Shown piece after piece: positions 9,104 through 21,824 of a DNA stretch of 64,000 nucleotides. The stretch comes from Arachis hypogaea (lineage: Eukaryota; Streptophyta; Magnoliopsida; Fabales; Fabaceae), in NCBI RefSeq assembly GCF_003086295.3, contig NC_092044.1:1307001-1371000 (forward strand). The letters are read 5' to 3'. The translations under genes and the position numbers were made by a program. Position 1 is the first letter of the stretch. Each line of letters opens with the position of its first letter. A model generated the notes under the pieces. The model did no database searches. It was given only the letters and a program-made list of their open reading frames with translations, and had not been told where the DNA came from.

Positions 9104-10815
9104 AAAAAAAATAATTAATAAATATAAAATAAGAGAAATAAAAATCAATTTAGTCCTCAACTTGTATTCGAAATAGACTTTAATTTAATCTCTAAAATTT
9201 TAATCATTTTTATCTAATTCACAAATTTACAAATATAACTCATATTAGTCCAAAAATAAAACACAGTTTATTTTAAATAATTTAAATAAGTAATATAACA
9301 TTATTTTTGAATTATTTGATAAGCACTAAAATTAAAACTGACATCATATTATAAGTTTTAATATAATGTTAATACTCCATTAATATTTATGTGTCAAAAT
9401 TATCCCAAAAATTAATATGAAACATATTTACAAAATTTAAACTCACGTATAAATTTATGAATTAAATTGGATATTATCTCAAAATAAAACAACTTTTAAC
9501 TAATCTAAATGGAATTTTATTCCATATTCAAAATCTCATGCCAACGGTTTGCATATTGATTAGTTGCCTTTCTTAAGAAATTATTATATATGAGCAAATT
9601 GCCAAATAGCCAAAAAAGTTGGTCATTCCCAGATTACATTCACCCAACAGTAGTATTTGTCCATAATATATAATAAATAAAAGGATTAGGATTTGTGGTG
9701 ATGATTATGAAATGGTGGGTCATTCCAACATTTAAAAGAAAAAGTTGCTCGTTTATTCATTGCCATTCACTAACTATATATTTAGTTTATTAATTAAAAA
9801 TCATTATTATATGTTCAATGTAATTTAATTATTTATAGAAATTAAAAACTAACTTAAACTTATTTTATAAAATTATTCTTGTGATAACTTTATTTTTCTT
9901 TATAAAAATTCTTCCACTATATATCTTCTCTTCTGCTTAATAAGAGCATATTGTTGTTAAATTATAATACTACAAAAAGTACTTTATTTAAAAAAAAGGA
10001 AAAGAATGATAAAATATTTAAACATAATTACATTTTTTTTCAAGCTTTAATGGCAGTTCTCCTTTGTTTTGATGATCAGCAACCAACTTTATTTCATACC
10101 CTTTAATCTTCAATCACTATGTTGCAATTTATTAATTATATTTGAGAATAGCTTATTTTAATTATCAAATTACTTATGTTAGTAGCATCATCCTAAGCTG
10201 GAAATAAATCCCAAGTTCATAAAAGCTTCACATCCAATGCAGTAGCTTTTCTTATTAAGCTTCACCACAACATGTATATTATGCATAATGTACACAAAAA
10301 CAAATAAATAAATAAATAAAAAGGAACGGGATAGGTATATATTAAGGTAAAAATTCATTGTAAAGTTAATTTTTAAAAATCACAAAATAATTTAATAAAT
10401 TTAATTAAAGTATCCTCTAACAATTTTTATTTATTGATTTTATGTAAAAATATCTGCACTTAAATTTTCAACATATATTAATGTTTTTATCAAGTAGACC
10501 AAAGAAAAGTCAAACTTTTCTTAGCAATACCAACCATCTCAAATTGCAAACCATCAAAATTCTTTATGAACCCAACAAATATACACATAGTTACAAGTTC
10601 AACAACCCACAACTCAGCCACATAAACTACCCTATTAATCTAAATAAAATTAAAACTAAAACCCAAAAGAGAAGAAACTAACAAATTAAAGGAGATATAG
10701 CAATATCAATTCACATCTTTCTTCCGTTTTTTTTTTTTTTTGGGGAAATTCTTGCATGTTTTTCGAAATATTTCAAAATAATTTACAATTTTTAACCAAA
10801 CTTCTTATTTTAAAT
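9104..10815. other. AT-rich intergenic DNA
   Basis: No gene or element could be supported. ORFs in this interval are short, low-complexity and without recognisable domains. Confidence 0.4.
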
Positions 10816-10897
10816 AAGGTGGAAACTCAAAGTTAATAGCTGAAAGCCGTTAAATGAAAATTTAGTCAAATCAGTCACCACTTGAATTTTTACCTTA
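10816..10897. mobile_element. Truncated copy of the 142-bp Mutator-type MITE
   Basis: Contains 'ggtggaaactca', 'ttaatagctgaaagccgttaa' and 'aaaatttagtcaaatca', matching the family at 47711-47852. It lacks most of the right inverted repeat. Confidence 0.5.
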
Positions 10898-11106
10898 AAA
10901 TAATTGAAAATTTTCTCTTCTATAATCTGTTCCAAAAAACATACAAGAATTTTCTAAACTACTCACCCATAGCCAGACTTCACAAAAGACTCGCCGGAAT
11001 ATTCCATCTCCGGTGCCGGAAAAGGGGGAATGAAAAAGTACAACACCACCAACAACAAGACGATCATATTGAATTGAAACGAAGAAACAAGTTTATCTAA
11101 TTATCT

Positions 11107-11457
11107 CTACCTTGACCGTTGACCCTTCTTATTATTAAGTGGCTTTGACCGTTGACCCTTCTTATTATTATTGTTCTTCCCTGAACCGCCACTTTTTCCA
11201 AAACCGCCACAGAATCCACAGCCAGATAACTTTGGAGACGGAGGGTCTACCGCCGCCGGCTCTTGTTTTCTGGTGCGAAATCCAGCAGCGTTGGTTTTAA
11301 TCGATAAGCCATGGTCTTTTTTATTATGATCTTGATCTTGATCTTGTTCTTGTTTGTTGATTTTGTTCAATTCACCAGATACGAGCTTATCATCCCAAAC
11401 AAGACCAGAAGAGCCTTGTCTTCTGAAAGATACTGCGGATCTTTGAAGGCCACCCAT
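11107..11457 (-). CDS. Small protein similar to 'MAPK kinase substrate protein At1g80180'
   Basis: A 116-residue protein with the two conserved blocks of this plant family: N-terminal GLQRSAVSFRRQGSSGLVWDD and C-terminal DPPSPKLSGCGFCGGFGK. Members are small, Ser/Pro-containing, probably disordered proteins identified as MAP kinase pathway substrates; the PPSPK site is the obvious proline-directed phosphorylation candidate. The ATG at 11457 is preferred because the family starts M(A)GLQRS; in-frame ATGs at 11463 and 11475 would add 2 or 6 residues. The middle is Gln/Asp-rich. The C terminus holds a tandem duplication of NNKKGQRS. The 5' leader contains a GA-repeat (about 11490-11512) and a TATA run lies upstream. 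Confidence 0.8.
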   Translation of the reverse strand: MGGLQRSAVSFRRQGSSGLVWDDKLVSGELNKINKQEQDQDQDHNKKDHGLSIKTNAAGFRTRKQEPAAVDPPSPKLSGCGFCGGFGKSGGSGKNNNNKKGQRSKPLNNKKGQRSR

Positions 11458-11570
11458 GTCCATGATCACCGCCAAAAATTAACCTTTTCTTTCTCTCTCT
11501 CTCTCTATAGATGTTTCTGGTGTGTTGTTGTAGGATTTGATGAATGAATATTATGATTTGTATGACTTTG

Positions 11571-11583
11571 ATATATATATATA
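11571..11583 (-). promoter_or_regulatory. TATA-box region of the MAPK-substrate-like gene
   Basis: A run of TATATATA on the minus strand about 115 bp before the chosen ATG, followed by a GA-rich leader. The position fits a TATA box, but the run is a simple repeat. Confidence 0.4.
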
Positions 11584-11589
11584 GGGAAG

Positions 11590-12640
11590 GAATTTAATGA
11601 AGAGAAAAAGATAAGAGTTGGTGAAGTAAATTAGGAGAAGTTGTTATTACTTATTAGTACTAGTAATATTTTATAAGTTTAATTTCAAAATTTAATTTTG
11701 ATTAATGTATTGGTACACGTGAATCTATCTATACAATATTCTCTAAGTAAAAATAAATGCTTTTAAAAAGTTTTTAAAAATATGAATATATTAATATTTT
11801 AATAATTTTTAATTCGTTGATCTTAATTATAAAAGATATAGAGAATATATGCCGTTAAAATTAATAGTTAAAAATTACTAAAATATCGATATACTGATAT
11901 ACTTAAAAAAATTTAATATCTTTTATGTTAATGGCATGATTAGTTATTTAAATGATCAAATATGATTAAATACCTATATAAATTTTTTTGTGATTAGTAA
12001 ATTAAAATTAAACTCTTAATTTAATACGATAGAATTTTATATAATTATTTAATCAGATTTATGTGTTTGGATAATTTTTTGAGTAATATATTTAAAAAAT
12101 AATTATCTTTATCAATATAACTATATCCCGTTGGTTATTTGTATAAAAAAATATTTTATATATATTGACAAAAATTAACTACTAAATTAATTATTTATAT
12201 AAATATATGAATTTAATTGTTTATCTTTTATTTGTACCTAATTTATTTATTCATATTTTATATAACTTCAACCCAAACTTAGTCAATTCTATCTCTTTGG
12301 ATTTTCTTTTAATTATTATTTTTGTTGTTTTAGTTAATTAATTAATTAAGACTAATAATGATAGGAGCATGTTAAATTTTTTCTTTATTTATTTTCATGT
12401 TGATGTATTATTCAAATTTTATTATGGTTATTGTGGAATACATTTAAAATTGTAGCAAACTTTTAAATCAAACTATATTGGTTAAAAAAAGAGAGAATAA
12501 TAACCGTTAAAAACGGTTAGAGAGTATTAATTTTTAAGATATTTTATTAAAATTATAAAAAAGTATTAATTTATTTAATATTAGATAGAAAGACTAATTT
12601 ATTTTATGTGTAGATAAGATAATCGTTAAATTTTTTTTAA
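11590..12640. other. AT-rich intergenic DNA
   Basis: No gene or clear repeat boundary seen. Confidence 0.4.
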
Positions 12641-12808
12641 GAGCAATGCTAGGGGCCAGCAATTTTTGTGATTGTTAGCCATCAACTAGCCATCAATGAT
12701 GATTTGATGGTGTGAGATTGGTGTGAGATTTCATCCAATGGCTCACATTTTTCTGTTAGTTACATGCTGGCCAAAATTCAATAATACTACTGCCCCCTAG
12801 ACTTTTTC
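12641..12808. mobile_element. MITE of the 'GGGGCCAGCAATTTTTG' family
   Basis: The left end (gagcaatgctaggggccagc) and the reverse complement of the right end (gaaaaagtctagggggcag) match, and the interior shares 'gattgttagccatcaa' and 'tggtgtgagatt' with the better-preserved copy at 62589-62769. No exact target duplication remains. Confidence 0.55.
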
Positions 12809-12894
12809 TTTATTCTTTTTTTGTTGGCACTTTTTATCCACCTCATTTTTTTTCTTTCTGTGATAAACTATTAACTATGGAATTATTATAATCA

Positions 12895-12980
12895 ATTTGA
12901 ATTGGTTGAGTGGTCAGTTCATTCTATCATTCGTTTGCTTAAAAAAATGTCGGAAGTTTAAATTTCGCCTTTTAATTATG
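12895..12980 (+). repeat. tRNA-derived SINE, partial
   Basis: A-box-like GGTTGAGTGG (12904-12913) and a degenerate B box (gaagtttaaattt, 12953-12965), in the same order and spacing as the family at 47157-47340 and 30975-31150. Confidence 0.5.
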
Positions 12981-13245
12981 TAATTTATTTTTAATAAATA
13001 TTAAAAATAGAGGGGAGTTTTCAAATACTCATTTTAATAATATATAAGACACACACAAACAAACTTAGTTTTCAATTATATATATTAAGATAATAAAATA
13101 TTTAAATTTTTGACGTTATTTAAATAGATAAGTGAATTAACTCAAACTATATAAGTTAACTTTTGATCACTAATAGTAACTAGTTTTAGATATGTACTTT
13201 TATTTTTTTATGGTCATAGTATTTTAAAATGTTTAAATATACTTT

Positions 13246-14970
13246 TGATGGTTTCAGTGGTTAAGAGAAGGGGGGTTGAATCTTAGTCCCTTTTTTGCTT
13301 GAAAACACTTTCTGGTCTTTGAGGAGACTTTTCAGTTTTTGTCTTGTCCTTAGCCACGAGACTTTTTACTTTTGTCTTGTCACTTGGCACGAGGCATTTT
13401 TTATTTTAGTTCCTATGCGGCAGAAACAGAAATGAAGGAGTAGAGAGAGAAGATTACACCCAGATATATCCTGGTTTAGCTGCTAAGTGCAATGCAACCT
13501 ACATCCAGTCTCCATCACAACAATGATGGAATTTCACTATAATCATCCAGATTACAAATTGTAAAGTGCTAACCCAACTTACAAGGGGATTCCCACAGAA
13601 TCATGAAACACAACATAGATGAACAAAGGAACTCTAAGACATCTATGGCTTTTTCTTTTAATTTTGCACTCTCTGCCTTTTTCCGCTCTATGACTTTTTC
13701 ATACAAACCTTACTGTTTGCCTTTTTCCATGAGACTCAAGACATGACAAAATTAAACAGAAAAATTACAAAACAGAATACATTGAAGGAGAAGAAAATCT
13801 GTAAGCTTAGGTAGCTATGAGAATCCTGTGCCTTGCACTCTCACTACTTACTTCTAACTCCTTGCTTCAAACCATGGCTGTTCACCCTTTTTATAGAAGA
13901 GTGAAGCCTCCACAGTTGAAACCAAACAAACCAAGCTTAACTTTTTCTCCATGCAGAACAAACCGGTTCGGCCAGAAAGAGAAAGGAGGTTATCCATGCA
14001 AAACCCAACATGCAAGTACCTCTAGTCCTTCCTTGGTCATCACCCTTCATCAATCCGAGCGCTCCATCCTTGGCTTGCTCTCCAAGATGAATTTTTGGCC
14101 CTTGATGCTTCATGATGATGATGGCTTCATCTGCTCCAATCTCTGCCTCCTCCATCACTTCGCCACTCTAGCTACTTCCTGTGGTGGTTGAGCAGAATCA
14201 GAGACAAGCCATCCTCCAAAGATCTTCCTTGCTGGTCGAATCTTCATCAACTATTTTTGGTATGAAGAAGCCAAGATCTCATCACAGAATCTTACCATAA
14301 GTGATGCAGATCTTAGCCATAGCATACTTTTCTTTTGTTATGTTTTCTTGCTATCATTAGTTCGATAGTCTTGAAGCATGCATATTCTTCTTTCATTCGG
14401 TCTTCCATGGTTTCTTGGATAATAACCGAAGCAAATAAAGAAAGAGATGAGAGAGAGGATAAGCAATCTTGGAAGAAAAGCAATTAAGTGAGTTAAACCA
14501 ATTAATTGGTAAAAGTTGCTTTTACTTCCTTTAGAGTGGCATGTAGCAAGAATCATAATGATTCCCATCAAATCAAAGTCAAATTCTCTCTCATAGTTCT
14601 CATGCAATAAATGATAATGTAATGAATTTAAAATCCATCACATGGTTGGAATTGAGATCCGTTGGAAGGCATAGGCAAATATCAACATTTGCTTTCCTGA
14701 TGAAGTATATTTCGAATCATGCATGAGGAACACTTTTTTGGCTTGGAGCATTTAAACTCATTCTAGCCCAAGTTATTTATTTTCCATTCAGCCACAAGAA
14801 GCTAACTTCATATTAATGCTGAATATTTTAATCAATGGGCTAGCAACATTTTATTTCGGCCCAATGGTTTCATCCATATATGATCATAATATACTAATAC
14901 CAAGGCTGAATTGGGCTTGCACCAGAATTTTATTTTCGGCTCATTAAGGAATCTGCACAGCAAAAAATCA
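13246..14970 (-). mobile_element. Solo LTR of a Ty1-copia-type retrotransposon, 1.7 kb
   Basis: The interval is flanked by TACTTT (13240-13245) and TACTTT (14971-14976), a 6-bp target duplication. It begins TGAT and ends ATCA. Read on the minus strand the 3' end contains ATTCAACCCCCCTTCTC, a hallmark of the 3' end of plant copia LTRs (SIRE/TORK-like). No internal coding domain or second LTR is present, so it is a solo LTR left by recombination. A TATA-like TATAAAAAGG lies inside on the minus strand. The 124-residue ORF at 13817-14191 falls within this LTR and is not a gene. Confidence 0.75.
13885..13895 (-). promoter_or_regulatory. TATA box inside the solo LTR
   Basis: The minus strand reads TATAAAAAGGG, a strong TATA-box match, placed in mid-LTR as expected for a U3/R promoter. 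Whether it is active is unknown. Confidence 0.5.
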
Positions 14971-14976
14971 TACTTT

Positions 14977-16926
14977 AGTCAAGAATAAATTAATAATTTT
15001 GCTGTTAATAATGTTTGATCATCATCAATTTAATTTAGAGTTTTTCAAACTCATCAACTTTTAATATATGTAACCAAAATAAAAAAATTTAACGACAGTC
15101 AATAATTATATATAAAATTGTTCTCGTAAAAATTGGTCGGTGTATAACTCATCCGCGAATAAATAACAATGAGAGAATAAGAGGCGGGTACGTTATCAAT
15201 AAGTAAATAATAAATTTTATAAATTACAATATCTTAAATACATGTTGTATTTTCTTTTTATATCTGAGATGAAGTATCAACAGTTATACCTTTAAATAAT
15301 TCGTTTTAGTAAAAAATAATAACATATCAAGACGTTACAACATTTCTTTTGATGTCCATTATTGATAATTAATTTATACAGTATATAAACATTTAAACGA
15401 ATTATAACGATCATATCAAGAATAATTCTCTAACTCTTTTACACTTTATTAATATTCAGTGCTCGTAAATGGCCTATTAAAATTATTATTTTTATTAGCC
15501 ATTAAAAAATGCTCATTTTTCGTATAGTGTATGTCCTAATATATAACAGCAGAAAAAGAAGCTCCTATTATTATATGGTCTATCGAGTTGAGTAAAACCA
15601 AAAATATTATTATAATTAATTTTGTAGAGTGTGATTGAAGTTTTAATCAACCCATAATAATATACCTGGACCACCATATGCTGACCTAGTTTTGTTCATA
15701 ATTTACACACTCCCAACCGTTCTCAATCATGTCTTTGAGCATTTGAAATTTTCTTTTCAACATATTTATATATATTTTTTATGAAAATATATTTATATAA
15801 ATTGATGTGAGAGAATGCAATGTGTAACATTAGTGTGTAGCCCATTATTATTCAACATTAATTAGATTGCGTAGCTATGACACACAAGCAAACCCTTTTA
15901 GAAATAGAACATCACATGCATAAAAATAATAATAACAATGAGAGTGATTTATTTAAGCTTGTTAGCATAAGCCGGCACGTAAATAGAATTTTTATTTTTA
16001 ATCCAAGTAATTATCAATTATATGTCATATAATTAAATTATGGGTGGACATTTGGAAGATAAGTTCAGAATTCTCCAAACAGTGATAGATTGATTATCGA
16101 AGATGATGGCCAAATTTGAGCCTCAAAACATGGGGTATCTGCACTAATTATGTAGAATAATATTTCATATTTTATTCTAAAAAATTGATAGATAAAAGCA
16201 TAAAATTATTATATTTAATAATTTTTTATGTTAAAAACTTTCTTGGATTTATGTGAGTTTTAAATATTTTTTATTTGTCTTATATTAAAATTATTTTTTA
16301 TGACAAACAAAAATTAAACTCTAAACTTTTTTGTTATAAATGTTTTAATATATTATTATGAAATTATTTATTTTAAAAATTTAAACTAATAAATAAAAAC
16401 ACAAAAAAAGTAGTTATATGTAACAGTATTAATTCTAATAAGAAGTATGTAATTGATAATAAGTTATTAGTATAGCTGCTATATTGATGTGTATGTAATA
16501 TTATTGTTTTAGTTTTAGAAGGTTGACGATACAAATTAAAGGGTCAAAATAGGATCCGAAATTTTACAAAAATCATTGGATGAAGAATCACTTAATTAAA
16601 TAGTATAGTTATTAACCAGTCAAATATAACAGTATTATAAAAAATTATTTAGGTTTATCTATATTAGTGTGATGTAAGCATTAATTAAGAGAATGATGTT
16701 TAAACTTTAAAGCATATTTTATTTTGAGTGTAGTTTTATGATTCCAACCAGCTTAATAATTGGTCAGACTGAAAAATTCCTAACTTAATATTAGAATCAA
16801 TCCACTCATAATTTTCATTTTAGATTTTAGACCAAGTTTGGTCAAATTTGGTGCCAAAATAAAAGGGTCAATCTCAACCATTTAATTTTGACAAGTCATA
16901 TATATATATCGATAAGTTTTAAGAAA
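14977..16926. other. AT-rich intergenic DNA
   Basis: No gene supported. No clear element boundaries were recognised. Confidence 0.4.
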
Positions 16927-17420
16927 GATTAAAAACACTTATCTGTGGCAATCAACAAATAATATCTACTTATATGGGAAAAAAATGAACGCCTTTGGAA
17001 ATAATAATTAAATGCTGCACAAAAAATTCAGAGAATGGGATGATACACTTAAAAGAAAACATTCCTTTGGAAATAATAATTAAATGGGATATTGCCTATG
17101 ATATTTTTCTTTCAAAAATATATAATTTTTTATAAAGCATGTGGAATTGTCTTATTGGTGTGAAGAATATTTATTTAACCACCTTCTTGTCAAAAAATTC
17201 TTCTTTCCTTCTTGGTGTAATTATAAGTTATCATCTTATTGATCAGATTGTAAGAAAAAAATATTATTAGATAATTATTAAATTATGCATATTTAATCAC
17301 AATTTTAATTATTATAAAAATAAAATAAGATAGAATATTATGAATAAAATATACAAAATAAAAATATAAAAATTAATATTTTTATATTTAATTTAGTAAT
17401 AAAATAAATATAAAATGTAA
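16927..17420 (+). repeat. Copy A of a ~0.5 kb direct duplication
   Basis: Shares long stretches with 19018-19560, for example 'gaacgcctttggaaataataa', 'atgatacacttaaaa', 'gcatgtggaattgtcttattggtg' and 'cttccttcttggtgtaatta'. Non-coding. Spacing between copies is about 2.1 kb; the inner DNA is not recognisable as an LTR element. Confidence 0.7.
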
Positions 17421-17480
17421 TTTGGAAAAAATGGTTTTATCATGGTTGAGTAATTTACTTTTTAAAAATTAAATTGAATA

Positions 17481-18190
17481 GATGGTTATTGTTAATTATG
17501 AAATACACTTGAATAAGTTATATTTAATAAGAATTTTTTTATTATAAATTTAAAAAAAATATTTTTTTAATAAAAATATGATTTATTCTTATGTACTCTT
17601 GTGTACTCATATATATTTTAGAGACGATGATAATAATTGTAATTGTTTATTGTAAACTTTAAATAATTGAAATAATTACTTTTTTAGAATTAAAAAAAAT
17701 TGTCGAAATTAAGCAGAACTCTATAAAAATTATTTTTTTGTAATATTTTAAAAAAGATAAAAATAAATTGACCAATATCAATATCCTATTAATTTTATTC
17801 TTAACATTCTTATTTTGTTACGGGACATGGACATTGACATTGACTGGAAGGAAGGGTCAAAAGAAATGAGAAATCAACTTAAGTGTGGTATTTATCGATT
17901 GAATTGCTACTAAAAAATTAATGAGAAATTATAAGAAATCAATAAAATATTTGTATAATGTGTATAATGAATGTTTATTAAAAAGATATAAATTTAATAA
18001 GATATTATTATTAGTAGATGGTTATTGTTAATTATAAAATATACTTAAATAAGTTATATTTAATAAAGATTTTTTTATTATAAATTAAAAAAAATATATT
18101 TTTAATAAAAATATTATTTATTTTTATGTACTCTTGTACTCTTATGTACTCTCCAAATGATGATAATGGTTATTATTTATAAAAGGAAGT
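17481..18190 (+). repeat. Smaller direct duplication, two ~175 bp copies
   Basis: 17481-17655 and 18012-18190 share 'agatggttattgttaatta' and 'aagttatatttaataa' followed by 'tgtactcttgt'. It lies between the two copies of the larger duplication. Confidence 0.6.
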
Positions 18191-19017
18191 TTTGGGGTTA
18201 AACTAATTTTATAAAAATATCAATAAAAAAATATGTACCTCTATTTGAATTCAAATGAAATATAATAAAAATCTAAATTTTATATTTTAGTTCAAATTCA
18301 ATAAAAATTATATTTTTTATATATTTATCAATTTAAAACAAATTCATAATGATTTCTTAAGTTAAATTATAAATCATCATTTAATTTATCATCATCTATG
18401 GAACCATTACCAAAATTTTTTATTTTGAATAGATACACCTAATATATAGTCCCTAATATCACATATGAATTTAGTTAGAATTTTTAGAATTTGAACTAAT
18501 ATATACTAATATCTAAACATTTGTTATACTATATTTATTTTACAAATTAAATAGTAATTTAACTAATGTTATGCTTTAATTATTTTTAAAATCATAATTG
18601 CATAAATTTAGTTAGTATTCTTACTTTATTTTATCATAATTATTTGTTATTGTAAATTTTCAAGTTTAAATTCTTAATGTCACTTTAAAAAGTTATATAT
18701 TAAATAAATTATTTTAAAATTAAAATGTGTGGTTTAAAGTTATAAATTTATAAAAAACATAATTTTACAAAATAAATTTGATTTAGAATAAAAAAATTTA
18801 AATTTCAATTTGTATTAGTTTTTACTTTTTATTTTATTTAAATACAAATGAAAATATTTTTTATTAAAATTTATGATTTAAATATTTTTTACTATAATTT
18901 TACTTACATAACATGCAAAAATAAAAATATTCTTTTTATTGTTTTATAATTTTGTAGGTTGTATTTTTAAAATACTCATTTCTTTCTTAATTCTTTAGTC
19001 AATAAATTCTAAAAAAA

Positions 19018-19560
19018 ATTAAAAATACTTATCTATGACAATCAACAAATAATATTTACTTATCTGGTAAAAAAATGAACGCCTTTGGAAATAATAATTA
19101 AATGCTGGATAAGAGATTGAGAGAATGTGATGATACACTTAAAAAGAAAACATGCCTTTGAAAATAATCATTAAATGCTGCATAAGAGATTCAGAGATTA
19201 TGATGATACACTTAAAAGAAATAATCATTAAATGGAATATTGCCTATGATATTTTTCTTTTAAAAATAAATAAATTTTTATAAAGCATGTGGAATTGTCT
19301 TATTGGTGTAAAGAATATTTGTTTAACCACTTTCTTGTCAAAAAATTATTCTTTCCTTCTTGGTGTAATTATAAGTTATCATCTTATTGACCAAGTTGGT
19401 CATAAAAAAAATATGGTTAGATAATTACTAAATCATGCATATTTAATCACAATTTTAATTATTATAAAAATAGAATGAGATAGAATATTATGAATAAAAT
19501 ATAAAAAAATATAAAATTAATATTTTTATATTTAATTTAATAATAAAATAAATATAAAAA
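19018..19560 (+). repeat. Copy B of the ~0.5 kb direct duplication
   Basis: Diverged copy of 16927-17420. It contains an additional internal duplication of the 'taaatgctg.ataagagattcagaga' segment (about 19099-19210), absent from copy A. Confidence 0.7.
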
Positions 19561-20619
19561 TATAAATTATAAAAATTTAATTTATTTTTTCATGTACAAA
19601 AAATTTTATAAAAAAATAAATATAATTATAAAAAATTAATAGAAATAATAAAAAAATAAAAAATAAAAAATGTTATTATTTATTTATAAATTATATATTT
19701 TATTAGTGTCTTTCGACACAACTTTATTTAAGATACTCTAATCATTTTGTGACAATTTGGGCATTAGTTTTGCCAAAATAATTAAACTAACTAATTATTT
19801 TTCGTTAGTTTATAAATGAGTGGATATAAAAATCTCTCAATAAATTCAATCTAATTTCTCATCTTATCTGTTTTAATTAAAGGTAAACACGATGAAACAA
19901 GAATATAATTTTTGTCATACAAATGAACATATATCTCTAAAATTCCACTAGGAATGAAGAAGATAAAAAAAAAATTAGGACAGTTTAGATTTTTTTTTTT
20001 TTTTGAAGTAAAAGTTCAATACAACTTGGTGAAACATAAAAAATAATCCAACAAAAATTGAAAACATGAATAAATATATTTAAAAAAATTCAATCCTTAA
20101 TCGTCATTTCTGACATTGTTATTAATAATCATAAGGGTCAACACTATTCTACTCATAGTAATTTGTAATTAACTTGTTGATAATTTTTACTATACTCAAG
20201 TCTTTATTTTTGAAGGTTCTTTTATTTTTTTTAACCAAATATTTTATATCACAATAAAAAAAACTAATCAACCAATTCTTCTACTCTTTCTTTCTTTGAG
20301 GCATTTCAGTTTAATTTTCATCATAATACTGTTTTAAAATATTTCGAACAATTTATAATCTATTAGAAATAAATATTCAAACACACTATATCTATCAAGT
20401 AAATTCACGACTAATGAATAAATAAAAAATACTCTCAACACCAATTATTAATTAATAATAATTAAAAAAATTTAAATTATAAAAAATCAATTTATTTTTC
20501 AAACAAATAATTAAGAGCAGAAAACAACATCTACTCTTTTGTCTTCACGTATAACTACACCATTACTATCATAAATTTCTTAAGCTTTGGACAGCTACCA
20601 ATTGATAAAAAAAAAAGTT
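19561..20619. other. AT-rich intergenic DNA
   Basis: Nothing supportable. Long A/T runs and short imperfect repeats only. Confidence 0.4.
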
Positions 20620-20840
20620 ATACTAAATAATCAATTACTTCTTTAAATAATATGAATAGAATTTTAAAATAGACTCAATTTAAGTAAAATATACTACACT
20701 CTAAATTATTTACCCAAATTTTAATATTAGGATAACTATTCGCACATCTAATAAATTAAACATCTAAATACTTAATAAATTGAATATTTGATATATCTAT
20801 TATTTATATTATTTAATATTTTTATTATTTATTTATATTT
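20620..20840 (-). repeat. Inverted copy of the left arm of the 21825-23336 element
   Basis: The reverse complement matches 21825-22000 almost in full: terminal 'ataataaaaa.attaaataat', then 'tgtgc.aat.attat', 'gg.taaataattta.agtgta' and a 'ttttacttaaatt' block. It is the remaining end of a second member of that family; its other end was not found. Confidence 0.55.
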
Positions 20841-21824
20841 TTCTAAAAAAATAAAAAAGGAAAGAATATATGTGTGTATCTGTGCGCGTGCGCTATCTTC
20901 AAACTTCAAACTAGTGAAGATAAATTTTTGAACAACTTGATATAAAAAAGTTGTCATCGTCGTAATCATCATCTTCAACACATGATCAACGTTACCATGA
21001 ACATAAAAAGATTGCTCAAATAATGGATCAAACTTCTAATGGATTACAGTGATTCCATTAAAATTGAAATTCAAATATGGGGATTTTTTTATTTAAATAA
21101 AATAAATTATTTATTTAAATATTATTTTAAATATTTAGTTGTATTTTGATAATAAAAAATAAAAAAATTATATTATTTACATTACACTGATTTTTTTTAT
21201 ATTTTTGCTATTATTGTTAGCAAAAATAAAATAATTTTTCTTTCCTATTTTTTCTATCACTCCCAGCAAAAAATGGACAAAAGAGAGGAGAAAGAAAATT
21301 ATTTACGTGCAAATAGAGAAAACATTAATGAATTTAGTGTTGTTTTCACTGTGAGCGTAAATATTGTAATTTTTTTTTATCAGCAAAAGCACAATTAAAT
21401 ATACAAATTGATAAATTTTTATATTTTGATTTAAATTGATAAATAAAAAATTTATTTTATTTAAATAAAAAAACCGTCAAATATGGCCCCGAGAGAACCT
21501 AATATGGAAATAAGTTGTTAATTCTTAATCATTAGTGCTATGGAAGTTGTACCGCATAAAGAAAAAATAAAATCACCATTGATGTATTTCAAGAATATAT
21601 ATATATATGTAGATTGGTGGCACTGGTGTGACACCACTCACTTCGTATAATCCCTTTTTTTTTTATTTGTCGAATATTTTAATTCATATAATTTTAAACG
21701 GACACCAACAACCCCTTGATTTTATAAGAAGAGAAATAAAATTGTAGAAAGAAAAAGGTAAAATCAATACGTAACTTCATGACGTGAACTCACACGTACA
21801 TGCATGAATTATGAAAAGGAAAAA
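20841..21824. other. AT-rich intergenic DNA
   Basis: No gene supported. Includes a short alternating purine/pyrimidine stretch near 20870-20893 (tgtgtgtatctgtgcgcgtg). Confidence 0.4.

Noticed and set aside
13817..14191. 124-residue plus-strand frame that could be read as a small secreted protein
   Set aside because: It lies wholly inside the solo LTR bounded by TACTTT duplications and has no recognised domain.
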